A stretch of 64,000 nucleotides of DNA from Diplocarpon mali (lineage: Eukaryota; Ascomycota; Leotiomycetes; Helotiales; Drepanopezizaceae): positions 1 through 64,000 of the forward strand of contig JAENRP010000028.1 of NCBI GenBank assembly GCA_024741835.1. The letters run 5' to 3'. Below, in pieces: positions 33,415 to 44,055 of the stretch. The stretch's first letter is position 1, and each line of letters begins with the position of its first letter. The translations under genes were made by a program, and so were the position numbers. The notes under the pieces are model-generated. The model saw only the letters and a program-made list of their open reading frames with translations, was not told the origin of the DNA and did no database searches.

Positions 33415-36400
33415 TGTTTTCTTTCCTTGGACGTGAGCTCGTCGAGACTGGAGGATAGAGCGAGTTCGTCAAGTAAGAAAAAGATACTCTTACCCGCTGG
33501 CCCTTGATCCCCAATGTCTGCTAATCACTCCGCAAATAGATATGCCATCGCCGTCTTCTCTGTCGGCCGCCCGCGCCCCCGATGAGTTTTTTTCTCCTCG
33601 AACCGCGCATTTCCCTCTTTACATCAGAGCATGTAGGCAATAAATGTCTACGTCGAGGTGTCACGATTAACGACGAATCCACGACGCTTGACCCTCGATG
33701 ACTGATGAGGATGACCTCTACTCACAACTGGCATGACCCCGAGAGACCCAATCTCTCTCGCATAGCCTGGCTTTATTGTTTCTGGAGGATCTTGGGCGTG
33801 AAGCAAGATACGCTTGTCGGTCGTGTGAGTTCGGACACCGGTGGCCCAGGGATTTCACACCCTGATCTCTGTACTTGCTTTGGGGCGTTTTACCTCTTTT
33901 TTTTTCTCTCTCGCAAATCTGGCGATCTTTCATAGCGGTACACCAGACTTTTATTTACCCAGCTGGCGATGGCGGTACGAGAAGGCCTGATAGATTCATG
34001 CGTTCTCGGGAGAACGCTCGCGAGGTGGGCTGGTGTGGACTCTGGACGGTGGCGACTTCTGCAACATGTTTAGCACAATTCTTATAATCAATCTTAAAAT
34101 AGTAGCATATTTTCAGCATCCTCGTGAGCCCAAGCCCTGGTGTGTAGATATGCTGGATAATTTGATGAGTATTCGAGGTCGTGCTAACGTTGTTTACTTG
34201 GTCGCTTGTGATAATCCCTGTTGGATCTCGGTGCAATTGCGGGCGGAGGGCACGTGAGGAATGGCAAGTCACTTGCGGCATCCTGCGGGCCCATAATCAT
34301 CAGGGCGTTGAGCTACAGGGGTTCAAGGTACGACCGCATTACCGAGTATCGCAACGGGGTTGAGGATTGCAACTGGGTAAGGGCTGAGTAGTAAGTCGTA
34401 ATTGAGCGGTCGTCTATAGAATTAAGTCAGGAGAAGGACTATACGGGGGTAGTGTTTTTTTCCAAGGGGTAAGAGTTGCAGAGAGATATAATACCTGTCA
34501 TACTATAAGTTGAGCTGTATGAAGCGCATAAAGCAGCGTTGGCTGATGCATTTTCACAATGCTGCTTGGGAGTCGTTTTGAAGTTTACTTTGTATATGTC
34601 TCGACTCCTTATTTCTTCAAGAGGAAGAAGAGGTCGGAGAAGATGGGTCAGAAGCAGGGTTTCTTTGTCAACCCAAAAGTGCTCTGGAATACGGTTTGCG
34701 CCGGAGGTTTGATGGGACGGTGTTTGGTTGCTGTAAGGTGAGATAATCACTAACTTCAAAATGGAAAAGGAACAAACTATATCAACTCGGACACAGAAGT
34801 GGTTGTCAATACCCTGAACTCGTATATCTGTTTGAAAATGTATATAGTCAAGGGGCTTTTCACTAGCACTTGAAATGAAATAGTATACTATTAACGCGAT
34901 AGGATCTATAGGACTTAACTACGTGAAACAAAAATTCATCGGAAATTCTCTTTAGACCCAGTTCTCTGGACACTCGACAGATTAACGATTACGATGGATG
35001 TCAGCTGCAAGTGCTTGTACTAGCAGCTCAAGATCAAGATACTCTAACAGTAATAACAAACAGAATGCTGCAAAAACGAGAGTGCAGGGAGGTCCAGCAA
35101 CGCAGTTCTTGATGTTCTTGAGTCTCAGAAAGTCAGATGTACGTGCCAATTCGCTATATGGCATATAGTTCTCCACTGCCAATAGATATCGCTCTTTCGC
35201 GCGATTAGTTTATTTGCTCTGGCGGTAGTTGCAGACTAAATTAGTTTAGCTAGCCTTGTAGAAAGCAATCATTGCCAGCCACATATTCGAGAGGTTGATG
35301 AGCAATAGTAATGAAGTTCAAACTCTCCATCTTGTGTGGTTTAAAATAGCTCAAGGGGTTTTGAGGACAATTTCAAAGATGTTTTGCCTTGTATCAATAC
35401 AAGCAGTAGGCGAAAAAGCTTTGAAGACTACGACAAAGATACTACCAGACGTGTTTGAGAGCGAGTTTGGATAAAAGCATGGATCGGTACCGCACTTAGT
35501 TGACCTCTTGTGCATATGATCGAGCTCGGTTGCAAGGCTTTTATAATGCCAGCGCAGAAAGGTCAGCCTAGATCAAGAAGCAGATCCCCATTTGTACGAA
35601 CCAGCATCTCACGATCTCGACGACACACGAGCGCCAGAGGCTTCAGAATCTTCACTAGGTCTTTGGAAGAAGGGCGATACTGTAGCATGGGAGGCTAGCC
35701 TTTTTGACGGCGTGAAAAGAAATTGCAGCGATGGCTGCTTTCCTCGATTCGACAACGTCGCAGTTGACGGGAATCAGATAAAAATTGGGTTTGGGATCCT
35801 GTTATCAAAAACGGTGAAAATGAGAAGGAAAGAGAAGAAGAGTGTTACGATGAAATAGAGGAGGCGGCGAAGGCCGCGGACTAGGTAGAGGTGAAGAGAG
35901 GAGGAAAGGGAGAAGAGCTAGAATTGCAGGATCAACGGGGCGAATAGGAAAAATTGTACAGTAACAGGGAGAAGTAGATGATTGGGAAGATGAATGGGAA
36001 GAAGAGTCCGATGATTCATAGATTCATTCAGCCAGGGCTGAGGCTTCAGAATGAACAATCGGAGGTTACGACGAACAAACTAGAGAGGATTGTTTTTCTT
36101 TCATCTCAATGCTATAAATGAAAAATAAAGTTCTTCCAAGTCATGCTTGTCTTCAATATACGTTGCAGTATAGCACGCTATATATCGAGAGACGCCGATG
36201 CCGGATCAAATTCACAGGATATTACTCTCATGGACACTTGAGGCAGTAAATCAAAGGTTAATCAGGCTATTCTAACTGCTAAAATCTCGACGCAAAGCCC
36301 TCTTGAAACTGACTATTTCCTTGACTGTTACGACATCCCCAGGTAACTGACATTGATGCTAGATATTACAGTCTCCTCGGAATCAGCAGCACTTCCATTT

Positions 36401-36464
36401 CGATACCATTGGAGCGGGAAAAATTAAGAAGATCGGCCTCTTCGGAAGTCTATGATCTGTTTGA
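33415..36464. other. Gene-free stretch of 3 kb
   Basis: No gene was assembled. An 88-codon frame at 35592-35858 plus and a 106-codon frame at 34439-34759 minus have no domain and no partner exons. The part from 34.7 to 36.4 kb is A+T-rich. Confidence 0.45.
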
Positions 36465-37496
36465 TCAGCTTCGATTAGCGACAGTTTGCTTCTTGTTGAA
36501 TAGGGCGATCAGTCTGGTGAGGGGGACTTCGGGAAGAATACTCTCGATGATACAGAAGGTTCGATAGATGACAGAGGTTGGGCGACGGATATGAACATAG
36601 GAGTGTCTGTTGATGACCCGAGGGTCATTCTTTTTGAAAACGATTGAATTCAAGGGGTTTGCATAAAGATTCGGTTCGTTTACATCGGACGGAGAGGGCT
36701 TATGGTATTGGGCATCTCGTATCTGTTGGTAACTTAGTGCCTGGCCAGATTTTCCGAGGCCCGAACTGAGTCTCAAGGCGCTCTTCTGCGATGGGGGAAG
36801 ACTTGGTACTAGACTCAGGGGTCACGTACTCCTACGTATTCTAACTTGCTGGCCGCATCCTTATTCTTGAGCCCCTTGTTCCCATGTGTATAGATCGGGA
36901 GGCCGACGAAATGATTCGCGAATCTGGACTGCTCAGGTCAGCGTCATATCACGGAGAAGACAAGAACAGCCTCCAAGCTATTTTTGGAGGGGGCGGGTTC
37001 GGGAATCAGACTGACTATAACAACAAACTTCCTGATCTTTGTAAAGACCTTCCCGTACTCTGTTTGAGTGATGAATTCCGACGACCCGATCTTGGCTGAA
37101 GGGTCAAAGTAAAGCGGTTCGGTAAACGGAAATGAGACAATGTTCCCGAGTCTGAAGTCTTGCTTTTTGTAGAGCTGGCCGTATACTCTCCCAATTTTCC
37201 CGCTGTCTCTGAGCCTCTCGGCTGTTGTTAATTGAACTTCATTGTCAGATGCGTCTTCGAATAATATAGAGTTAGAAGTCGAAGCCCGTGTCTTGCTTGG
37301 TTGAGGGGGGATGTTTACTGGGCTTGGCTCGCGTTTATTTATGTTTTTTTTTCGCAGAAATTGACCTGGTTTCGACGAGGTTCTCTTTTTGGCCTTTTTT
37401 GTCGATCTTCTTCGTTGTTGTCTTTGAAGAAGGCTTCGGGGATGGCTTTTGAGATGGGCTGGAATTTCTACCAGGTGTGATTCGTAAGGGTGACAT
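36465..37496 (-). pseudogene. Hypothetical protein with DUF6590-like region, about 299 codons, one-base frame break in a homopolymer
   Basis: Three exons on the minus strand: 37496-37016, 36928-36830 and 36785-36465. Introns of 87 and 44 nt are GT-AG and keep the frame. The ATG at 37496 starts M-S-P-L-R-I-T-P-G-R, and a basic, disordered N-terminus follows. The folded part reads G-K-I-G-R-V-Y-G-Q-L-Y, E-Y-G-K-V-F-T-K-I-R-K-F-V-V-I, F-V-G-L-P-I-Y-T-H-G-N-K-G-L-K and P-R-V-I-N-R-H-S-Y-V-H-I-R-R-P. The alternating pattern resembles the fungal DUF6590 family, though I am not sure. Exon 1 is one base too long: the frame changes in nine consecutive A's (minus strand) at 37344-37352. A sequencing error, a real frameshift or an unrecognised 48 nt intron could each explain it. 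Confidence 0.6.
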
Positions 37497-37599
37497 TGCT
37501 TTTACCTCGAGTCTCCCGGTTGCTGCATAGACCGCAGTAAAATTAATCCATCCTCGCAGACTCCTCCCCGGTGCTGGGACTAGAGAATAGTTCTCTCTG

Positions 37600-37719
37600 A
37601 TCTTTGAAGTTTCATTGTCTTTGAGCTTTTTGTCGAGTAATCAAAGTCTTTGGTGTCATCTTATCTTTGAAGTTTCATTGTCTTTGAGCTTTTTGTCGAC
37701 TAATCAAAGTCTTTGGTGT
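37600..37719 (+). repeat. 63 bp tandem duplication
   Basis: The 57 bases beginning ATCTTTGAAGTTTCATTG at 37600 recur at 37663 with one visible base change (GTCGAG versus GTCGAC). The period is 63 bp. The near-identity points to a recent duplication. It lies about 100 bp upstream of the hypothetical gene that starts at 37496 on the minus strand, so it may sit in its promoter. Confidence 0.9.
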
Positions 37720-38561
37720 AAACAAAGATCATCTCGCCCGCTTGCAGAACACCTCTTCTTTCTTGAAAGGACTTCAAAGAGAACGACGATTTCAGCTCCT
37801 TCGAGTGTGGCAGTGGCAAAGAGAGTTGAAGTTCTATCTGATTTATTTTTTTAGGGTTGACGACCTAGTGGAGGTTCTGATATTGGTCTAACACATGATC
37901 ACTGAACCAATCGACCAAGTTCACCGGCAATCGAGCTTGCCACGTTAGGAAACCGGATTTCCAGGTAAATGGTCCATCTTTTCGTATTTAATACTGACTA
38001 GATGGCGCTCCAGATACAGAACTTGCTGCCTCAATACCATTTATGTAACTTGAATTTTTCTTCAACGTCTCCAGCCCCTATGACAAGACTCTGCAGATCT
38101 TCGTAGTCGACTTTGCGCCCAACAAAGCTTGACCAGTCTTATGAGAACAGAATTGGAAGGTAGTCTGAATATGTGACTTGTTTCAGCCATAATAGTTGCA
38201 TTTGCGAACTTTCGCTAGACGCTCATAAAGTTGTGGAAAGGAAGATTCTAATGAAGATTTGCAGTAAGGAGTAATACGCCTGGTTTTACTAAGCTCATTC
38301 TTGTGGAGCCTGAGTCAAAGTCCTCTCCAGCCATAAGTATGAATTGGGACGTATACTACTTGCCCCACAAGAGCATACGTATAGGGACTTTGCAAAGGTA
38401 GACGGCACCTAAACACTGCGAGACTTGCGGTTTGCGTATCAAGAATTGGAAGCCAAGGCAAAGCCGCTGAAATGATAGATGGAAGCTTTCCTCTCGCAGC
38501 ATCTTCCCGCGGTCTCTACGATCGCTATCGAGTATGGGGTCAGAGTTGGAGCTGCGGCGCT
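37720..38561. other. Gene-free stretch
   Basis: No gene, RNA or repeat array was recognised in these 840 bases. Confidence 0.45.
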
Positions 38562-39128
38562 CTACTCTACGATGACTTGGATGAAGGGGATATAAGCGTC
38601 TAGTGCAGCAACTGGTTGCTCTTCTGCAGCAGCTTTAGCTGTCGCTTCAATAGAGTCACTCCGATATCCTCCTCCGTCCAGAGGTGGCTTCTCTTCTTCG
38701 TTTCCACGCTCTTTGAATTTGGCCCGCTCGCGGTAGCCCTGGCTGTGTGTGCTGATATTCGCGGCAGCTTTTTGCCGTCTGGCACTCGGTGGTTTCCGCA
38801 ATCTCGGGCGCATTTTGATAGTTGGAGCCTTGGAGAATTCAGAGAACCAGCCCTGAAGTCGTTCTTCCGTTCCATAGTATTTCGCTGTCGGCCCACCTAG
38901 GATATACACCAGGTCGAGTCTCGGAACGAGTGCCTGCAAGGTCACAGAAATGACTTTCATAACATTCTGAAATTCGATATCATGAAAGCCTGCGCGATGT
39001 CTGGTTGGCAAGTCGCTTCCGTGGGCCCGATGGTTGAGGCTACCTGCGGTTGTAGCTTGCGCTGAAATCTTCCGATGTATGAGGTTTCCCAGATCACCGC
39101 ATTCAGCGGACGATAAATGCAGGTCCAA
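38562..39128 (-). CDS. Possible gene or gene fragment, unknown product
   Basis: A 188-codon open frame on the minus strand reads M-D-L-H-L-S-S-A-E-C-G-D-L-G at its start. Reading further upstream, a GTATGC donor at 39172 and a TTTGTAG acceptor at 39133 would join it in frame to L-S-D-H-D-E-D-R-I-I-L-V at 39173-39220, so it may be the last exon of a longer gene. A more ordered part (V-M-K-V-I-S-V-T-L-Q-A-L-V-P-R-L-D-L-V-Y) precedes a Lys/Arg/Glu-rich tail. I do not recognise it and could not find a convincing first exon. It may equally be a relic. Confidence 0.3.
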   Translation of the reverse strand: MDLHLSSAECGDLGNLIHRKISAQATTAGSLNHRAHGSDLPTRHRAGFHDIEFQNVMKVISVTLQALVPRLDLVYILGGPTAKYYGTEERLQGWFSEFSKAPTIKMRPRLRKPPSARRQKAAANISTHSQGYRERAKFKERGNEEEKPPLDGGGYRSDSIEATAKAAAEEQPVAALDAYIPFIQVIVE

Positions 39129-39728
39129 ATTCTACAAATAGTAAGCGTTGAAAGATTTGGTCAGAGCATACTGACGAGGATTATTCTGTCTTCGTCGTGG
39201 TCCGATAGCAACTGAAGTGAAAGCGGCTGCAGGCTCAAGATTGGCAAAATTCATCAGTTGCAGACTCACCACCATACTTGTGACTTGGTGCTGCATCTCA
39301 ACCGAGGCAAATACGGCAAGATTCCGAGTGAGGAATCTTCATACAGCTTCACATAGCAGACACCTACTGCTGTCTTCTTCGCCGTTGTTCAACAGCCTAC
39401 GAATACAACGACTGTAATTTATGCAAAAGTCTTCATCAAGAGGAAATCAGCACAAGGAGATTTGTCTGCGGGTCTATACGCAAGGATACAAACGATACTG
39501 TCCCTTTTGCCTATCAGAACTGTGTCGACTACTCAGCTACGTGCAGCAGAATGTGGAAATCTTGACTGATATCATATCGTCCCTGGAGTAACAGGATATG
39601 GCTTCGAAATAAAAAGTTATCCAAGTCGACGCATTTTCTCCGCCAGACCTGCCCGCGCCAGAATATCACATTCGAGGAGAGTGAAGAACATTTTAGGACA
39701 ATACTATGCCGAGCAAAAAAGAAATGCT

Positions 39729-39809
39729 CGACGACTGCAGGATTTGAACCTACGCTCCCGAAGGAAGTAGATTTCTAGTCTACCGCGTTAACCACTCCGC
39801 CAAATCGCC
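39729..39809 (-). tRNA. tRNA-Ser, anticodon AGA
   Basis: The 81 nt minus-strand sequence folds as a class II tRNA. The acceptor stem GGCGATT pairs with AGTCGTC (two G-T pairs), followed by a G discriminator base. The D arm contains AGTGGTTAA. The anticodon stem-loop is GTAGA-CTAGAAA-TCTAC with AGA at 39776-39774, and there is an extra arm with a CTTCGGGAG hairpin. The T arm holds the B-box GGTTCAAATCC. No intron interrupts the anticodon loop. A run of T's follows within 15 nt on the transcribed strand, as expected for a polymerase III stop. It decodes UCU and, with inosine, UCC/UCA. Confidence 0.93.
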
Positions 39810-40438
39810 TAGTGGCAGGGCTGGAAGGACTAAGAGCTTTATATATTGTAAATGATTTTATTGGCACGTGACCCTAGACCATCTCTTCACTCTCAGAGTG
39901 CAGCCAGAGTAGTGCAGAGCTGGAGGAGCCAAGACAGAGAATTCTCAATACCACGGTATCACAATCACTCGCCAGGCTCCTGCAAAAGAAGAGAAAAAGA
40001 AAAGAAAGAGATGTGGCGAGCCCGGGAAGAACTGTTTCTACAAGAAACCTCGTTTCAAACCGTCCACGATCAAGGGTGTTACAAGAATGTGTCGTCACAC
40101 CTGTGAGCATCTCGTTCCAAGCAGCCAGCAGAATGCGAGAGAGTCTGTCTTACGAATGGATTGGAAAGAAGGATTGATCACAGCTTCAATCACGCCCGCC
40201 GAGGACTCCCCACAGCTTCAAACTCCTATATTTTGTGGCCCGAGCTCAAGCTCATGAAACTCCATCGAGCAGCATCTGCACCGTTGAGGTCGACGCCTCT
40301 TCCACCGTACAACAAATACATGCGCCATTCCCGGCAGCCGCTTTCTCATCGCCGACCGCGATTGACTCCGAAGCCAACCGGTCCGCCATCAGCAATGTGC
40401 CTCTCCTGCGACTTCAGTCCGAGAACACCCGAGCTGCG

Positions 40439-41302
40439 ATGCCGCCGATGAAGGCTCCAAAAGCCTTTCCTCTGGCCCTCAGCATTGGCACTGACATCTG
40501 CTCCATCTCGCGCATTCGAACCATCCTGAGCGGTAGGCACGCGCAAGCCTTCGTCCGCAAAGTCTTGAGGAGAGAAGAGAGAGCGCAGAGTGCGGGCATC
40601 TTGTGTGCCGTGGAGAGATGGCACGCGCTGAACTCTGCAAGGACCAGGAGAGCCGAACGGCATTCGCTCAAGTTCGGATCAGGTGTGATTTCCGCGAGGT
40701 CAAATGGTCCGATGGGAGCTCTGCGCAGTCCCGAGGAGGACGCTTCGGAGCCGCCCAGTGCAGACGAGAACAGCGGCACCCATATACTGGAACAGGACCG
40801 GGAGGCATTCGGCGGGGGGTGGCCTCGTGCTTCTCATCTGCCGGCGTCGGGCGGAGACGATGTTACAGACCATGGGTCGGAGGGCGGGGAGAGGTTTGGG
40901 CCGGAAATGTGCGTGGACACCAGACAAGAGACCGACGCGGACGATCTAGACACGGCGTTGGACCGGTGTGCTCAGCTGTTGGCCGGCAGGTTCGCCGCCA
41001 AAGAAGCCGCCATGAAAGCCCATCACTCCCGTCGGCTCACCTACCACTCTGTCTGTATCCTGAAGCCCCCTGCCAAGGGAGGTGAGACTGGTAGCACGCC
41101 GCCTCTGGCTGTCGTGCTATCTGAACAGGGGGAGCTACGTGGAGACCTGGAGGGCGCGAAAGAGGTCCAGATCAGCATCAGTCACGATGGTGGGTTTGCA
41201 GTTGCGAACTGCTTGGCTGCCGACCAGGGGGGTTCGGGCGAGGAGAGGATGGATAGCTTCGCGGAGGCTTTCAGGTTCGGCGCGACCGGCCACAGCGAGT
41301 GA
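40439..41302 (+). CDS. Holo-[acyl-carrier-protein] synthase (4'-phosphopantetheinyl transferase, AcpS type), 287 aa
   Basis: The enzyme moves phosphopantetheine from coenzyme A to the serine of an acyl carrier protein. In fungi the AcpS-type form (yeast PPT2) serves the mitochondrial carrier. The metal-binding aspartate lies in S-I-G-T-D-I-C-S-I-S-R-I near residue 15. The second conserved block, G-R-F-A-A-K-E-A-A-M-K-A, lies near residue 182, and I-S-I-S-H-D-G-G-F-A-V-A near the end is the usual last motif. About 115 poorly conserved residues rich in Ser, Glu and Gly separate the first two blocks, making the protein twice the length of bacterial AcpS. The frame stays open upstream of 40439, but the ATG there is the only suitable start. 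A mitochondrial leader in an unseen upstream exon remains possible. Confidence 0.88.
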   Translation: MPPMKAPKAFPLALSIGTDICSISRIRTILSGRHAQAFVRKVLRREERAQSAGILCAVERWHALNSARTRRAERHSLKFGSGVISARSNGPMGALRSPEEDASEPPSADENSGTHILEQDREAFGGGWPRASHLPASGGDDVTDHGSEGGERFGPEMCVDTRQETDADDLDTALDRCAQLLAGRFAAKEAAMKAHHSRRLTYHSVCILKPPAKGGETGSTPPLAVVLSEQGELRGDLEGAKEVQISISHDGGFAVANCLAADQGGSGEERMDSFAEAFRFGATGHSE

Positions 41303-42185
41303 GGCATCGTCTGGTCCCGAGTCTGTTCTGTGACCGGACTTCACTGCCGGGGGAGCTCTGCGGAGGAGTAGTGCTTAGGAATAGGTATGCGAACCCTCAA
41401 GAAGAAATAGAAACGTACAGGGCCGGAAAACAAATCAACCCATAGCCAGAACTCATGCCTGCGTGGACAATCCGCAACCACAACCCAGCTTTCAAGCATC
41501 ACGCTTCTCGCATGTACCGACTCGCCTGCACGCACCAGCTCTTACTCCCGATCTATAGCCACTCCCCAATCGACCACCCTCGCGCTCCCTCCGAATCGTA
41601 ACGCGCACCCACGCGTCACAGGCCCCAAGCCCCAAGCACCGACCATCGAAGCCCAGAGAGAAGAAGCAGAATAGGTAGAAGGAGAAGAAGCGGATGCGCA
41701 GTTGGCCCACGGCGACGTGCAAGGACAAGCTCGAGGGAGGTTGCGGGCTAGGGGTCAGCGAGCGCACGTGGTGTATCATTCAAAGATCCATTGCCGACTT
41801 TCACCCCTTTGCCGTCACGCTTGTATGGGCCCTGTGGCGGGGGACATGATGAGATGGTCTGCTGGGTCTACTGACTTGCTTTCGTCCCCTCGCCTCGAGC
41901 CTGTTCAGATAACAAGCCTTTCTCTCGCCGTCTCACCCCCCGCCGCCCTGTCCCGGATCGTAAGCGTACCCATCGTCAGTCTAGGCGAACATGTCACAAC
42001 CTGCCTGTCGATACCGGGGAGAGATCTGGCAAAGAATGTGATGGAAATTGCTACGAGCTCATCATCTAAATCGACTCGTCGGCCTCGGCTGGTCTTCAAC
42101 TCGAGGCTAGGAGAAAATAAAAAAAGTTAGAAAATATAGAAAAAGGGTAGAGAGAATCTGCGCCTGCCCGAGGCCTCGCTCCATC
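41303..42185. other. Intergenic between two convergent genes
   Basis: Tail-to-tail region between the acyl-carrier-protein synthase and pectin lyase genes. Open frames are short, and no further feature is seen. Confidence 0.4.
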
Positions 42186-44055
42186 TCAGATCCGGCCCAC
42201 GCCAGCATTAGCCTTGACCTGTGCCTCGGTCTTCCCGACATCGTACGGCTTCACGAGGTACTCGCTCACTCCTTTGAACGTGTTCAAGACTGCCTCGTTC
42301 TTCAAGCTCGGCCACTTCGTCGTAGCACCGACGAAGGCGTTCATGACGCACGCGCGGCCCAGGATCTTGGTGCAGGCGCTGGCCGAGGCAGCATCGGGGA
42401 CGTTGTAGATGGTGTTGAGCTTCTCGGCGCTGGGATCCATGGGGGTTTCGACGTTTTTAAACTGGTTGCCCTCGATCAGCACGCTGGCCGAGGGGTAAAT
42501 CTCGAAGGAGTGGCCGAGTGAATTCTCGAAAAAGTTGTTGGTTGCTTGGGTGGTTGATTTGCCATTATCCCCGCCGAGCCTGTACAACATCGCCGTCAGT
42601 ATGTCGCGTTTCGAAGCTTGGGGAGAGGATGAGACGGGGCGGGTAAGCGTGGCTCGATAGCGCGCAGAGGATGCCGTGAGTGGATGCGGATAGGAGACGG
42701 GTAACGTACTTGGGGGAGCGGCCGGAAATATCATGCCAGTAGTTCTGGTCGAGGGTGATCTGGTCGCCATCCGTACCAAACATTGTGGCCCCTGAGACCG
42801 TGTAGTTAGCAGCGAGTTGTGGGGGTGGAAGTTCCAAGCGTCGACGGATGGCTTACAGTAATGTTCCTTGTTGCATGTCGCGGACGTTGTGGTGGCGCCG
42901 TCAAACTCGTTGTTGGATATGGTGACTCTGACGGGGTGGTAGCTGAACACGGACATTAGCTTTCTCTCTTCCCCTTCTCCTCTGGACTCATCTAGCGAGA
43001 TGACAATCCTTCCCACCACGGCTTACGCAGATAACATAAACATGCGAGCAATCTTGCTAAACTAACATGACAGGTTCGTCAGTGTGATATTGAGCGGCAG
43101 TAGACGTAGCGCCTGATGGATGGTAGCTTACCTTGTTGTGATCGATCCAGACTCCATCGTTCCCGTCTAAAGCGAGAGCATCCCCTCCCCAGACAGCGTG
43201 AGGGTTGATTTCCTGGATTCTGGTCAGACCCCGTCACGACTTGGAAGGCGACCAAGGCAGACGTACCGTGATGTGAATGTTCCGAATAATCACATTCTTG
43301 GCTTTCTCCGCCAACTTCAAGCCCTTGCCTTTGAGAACACCTGTGGTGCCGACTCCGAGCAGGGTCTTGTCGCTTGCGACCTCGAGCGGATCCTGACCCG
43401 CCTTGTCGTATTTGACACTGGTCGTCGTCTTTCCCCCCCCACCACAGCTAAGATCGCCAATGTATGACTGGCCGCCCTTGTTGAGCGGGCAGTCGGTCTG
43501 GTAGCAGCCAGGCCCGGAAGCCGAGCCTTCGGTCCCGATAAAGTCGAAGGTCTTGTCGAGGAGGATGACCCGCGGTGTTTTGTCCGACAACCATGCTTTG
43601 AGTCTGGAAGAGGGGATTAGGTTGGGGAGGGAGGTGGGGGGGGGGAGATCAGATGGGAGAGATCAGATGGGAGAGATCAGATGAGATGAGAGAGATTAGA
43701 TGAGATGAGAGAGATTAGATCAGACGGGAGAGATCAGATGAGGTTGAAGAGATGTGGTTGAAGAGGTTGATGAGATGTGGTTGAAGAGGTGAGATGATGA
43801 GAAGAGATTGGAAGAGATGAGACGAGAGAAGAGAGAGTCGAGACTGGCATGATCAGATTCGAAAGATGAGATGAGAGCTAGTACGCACTCGTCATTATCC
43901 TTGGGCGCGGCCGGAGCCGCGCTGCCGCCGCCCGTGACGCCGGTGGCAAAACCGTACGCGGCCCCCTTCTCGACGGTGCCGTTGCCCTGCGCCAGGGCCA
44001 GAGACGGCGCGAGCAAGAGCGTCAAGCTCGCTTGGATCTGGAAGGCGAAACGCAT
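42186..44055 (-). CDS. Secreted pectin lyase, polysaccharide lyase family 1, 393 aa, seven exons
   Basis: Exons on the minus strand are 44055-43889, 43603-43267, 43212-43132, 43061-43027, 42942-42857, 42791-42710 and 42579-42186. Six GT-AG introns all preserve phase. A signal peptide (L-T-L-L-L-A-P-S-L-A-L-A) precedes mature residues. Fungal pectin lyase features are G-F-A-T-G-V-T-G-G-G-S-A, R-V-I-L-L-D-K-T-F-D-F-I-G-T-E-G, N-V-I-I-R-N-I-H-I-T, I-N-P-H-A-V-W-G-G-D-A-L-A-L-D, W-I-D-H-N-K and Y-W-H-D-I-S-G-R-S-P-K. The arginine of R-S-P-K is the likely catalytic base. The enzyme cleaves methylated polygalacturonate by beta-elimination outside the cell. Exon 4 is only 35 nt. Intron 1 is 285 nt and filled with a purine-rich repeat. 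Pectate lyase is the alternative name, but the W-G-G-D-A block favours pectin lyase. Confidence 0.9.
43620..43860. repeat. Purine-rich simple repeat filling pectin lyase intron 1
   Basis: On the plus strand GAGATCAGATGG, GAGATTAGATGAGATGAGA and GAAGAGATGTGGTTGAAGAGG recur for about 240 bp, preceded by a run of G. The repeat lies wholly between the donor at 43888 and the acceptor at 43604, so it lengthens the intron without touching coding sequence. Confidence 0.85.
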
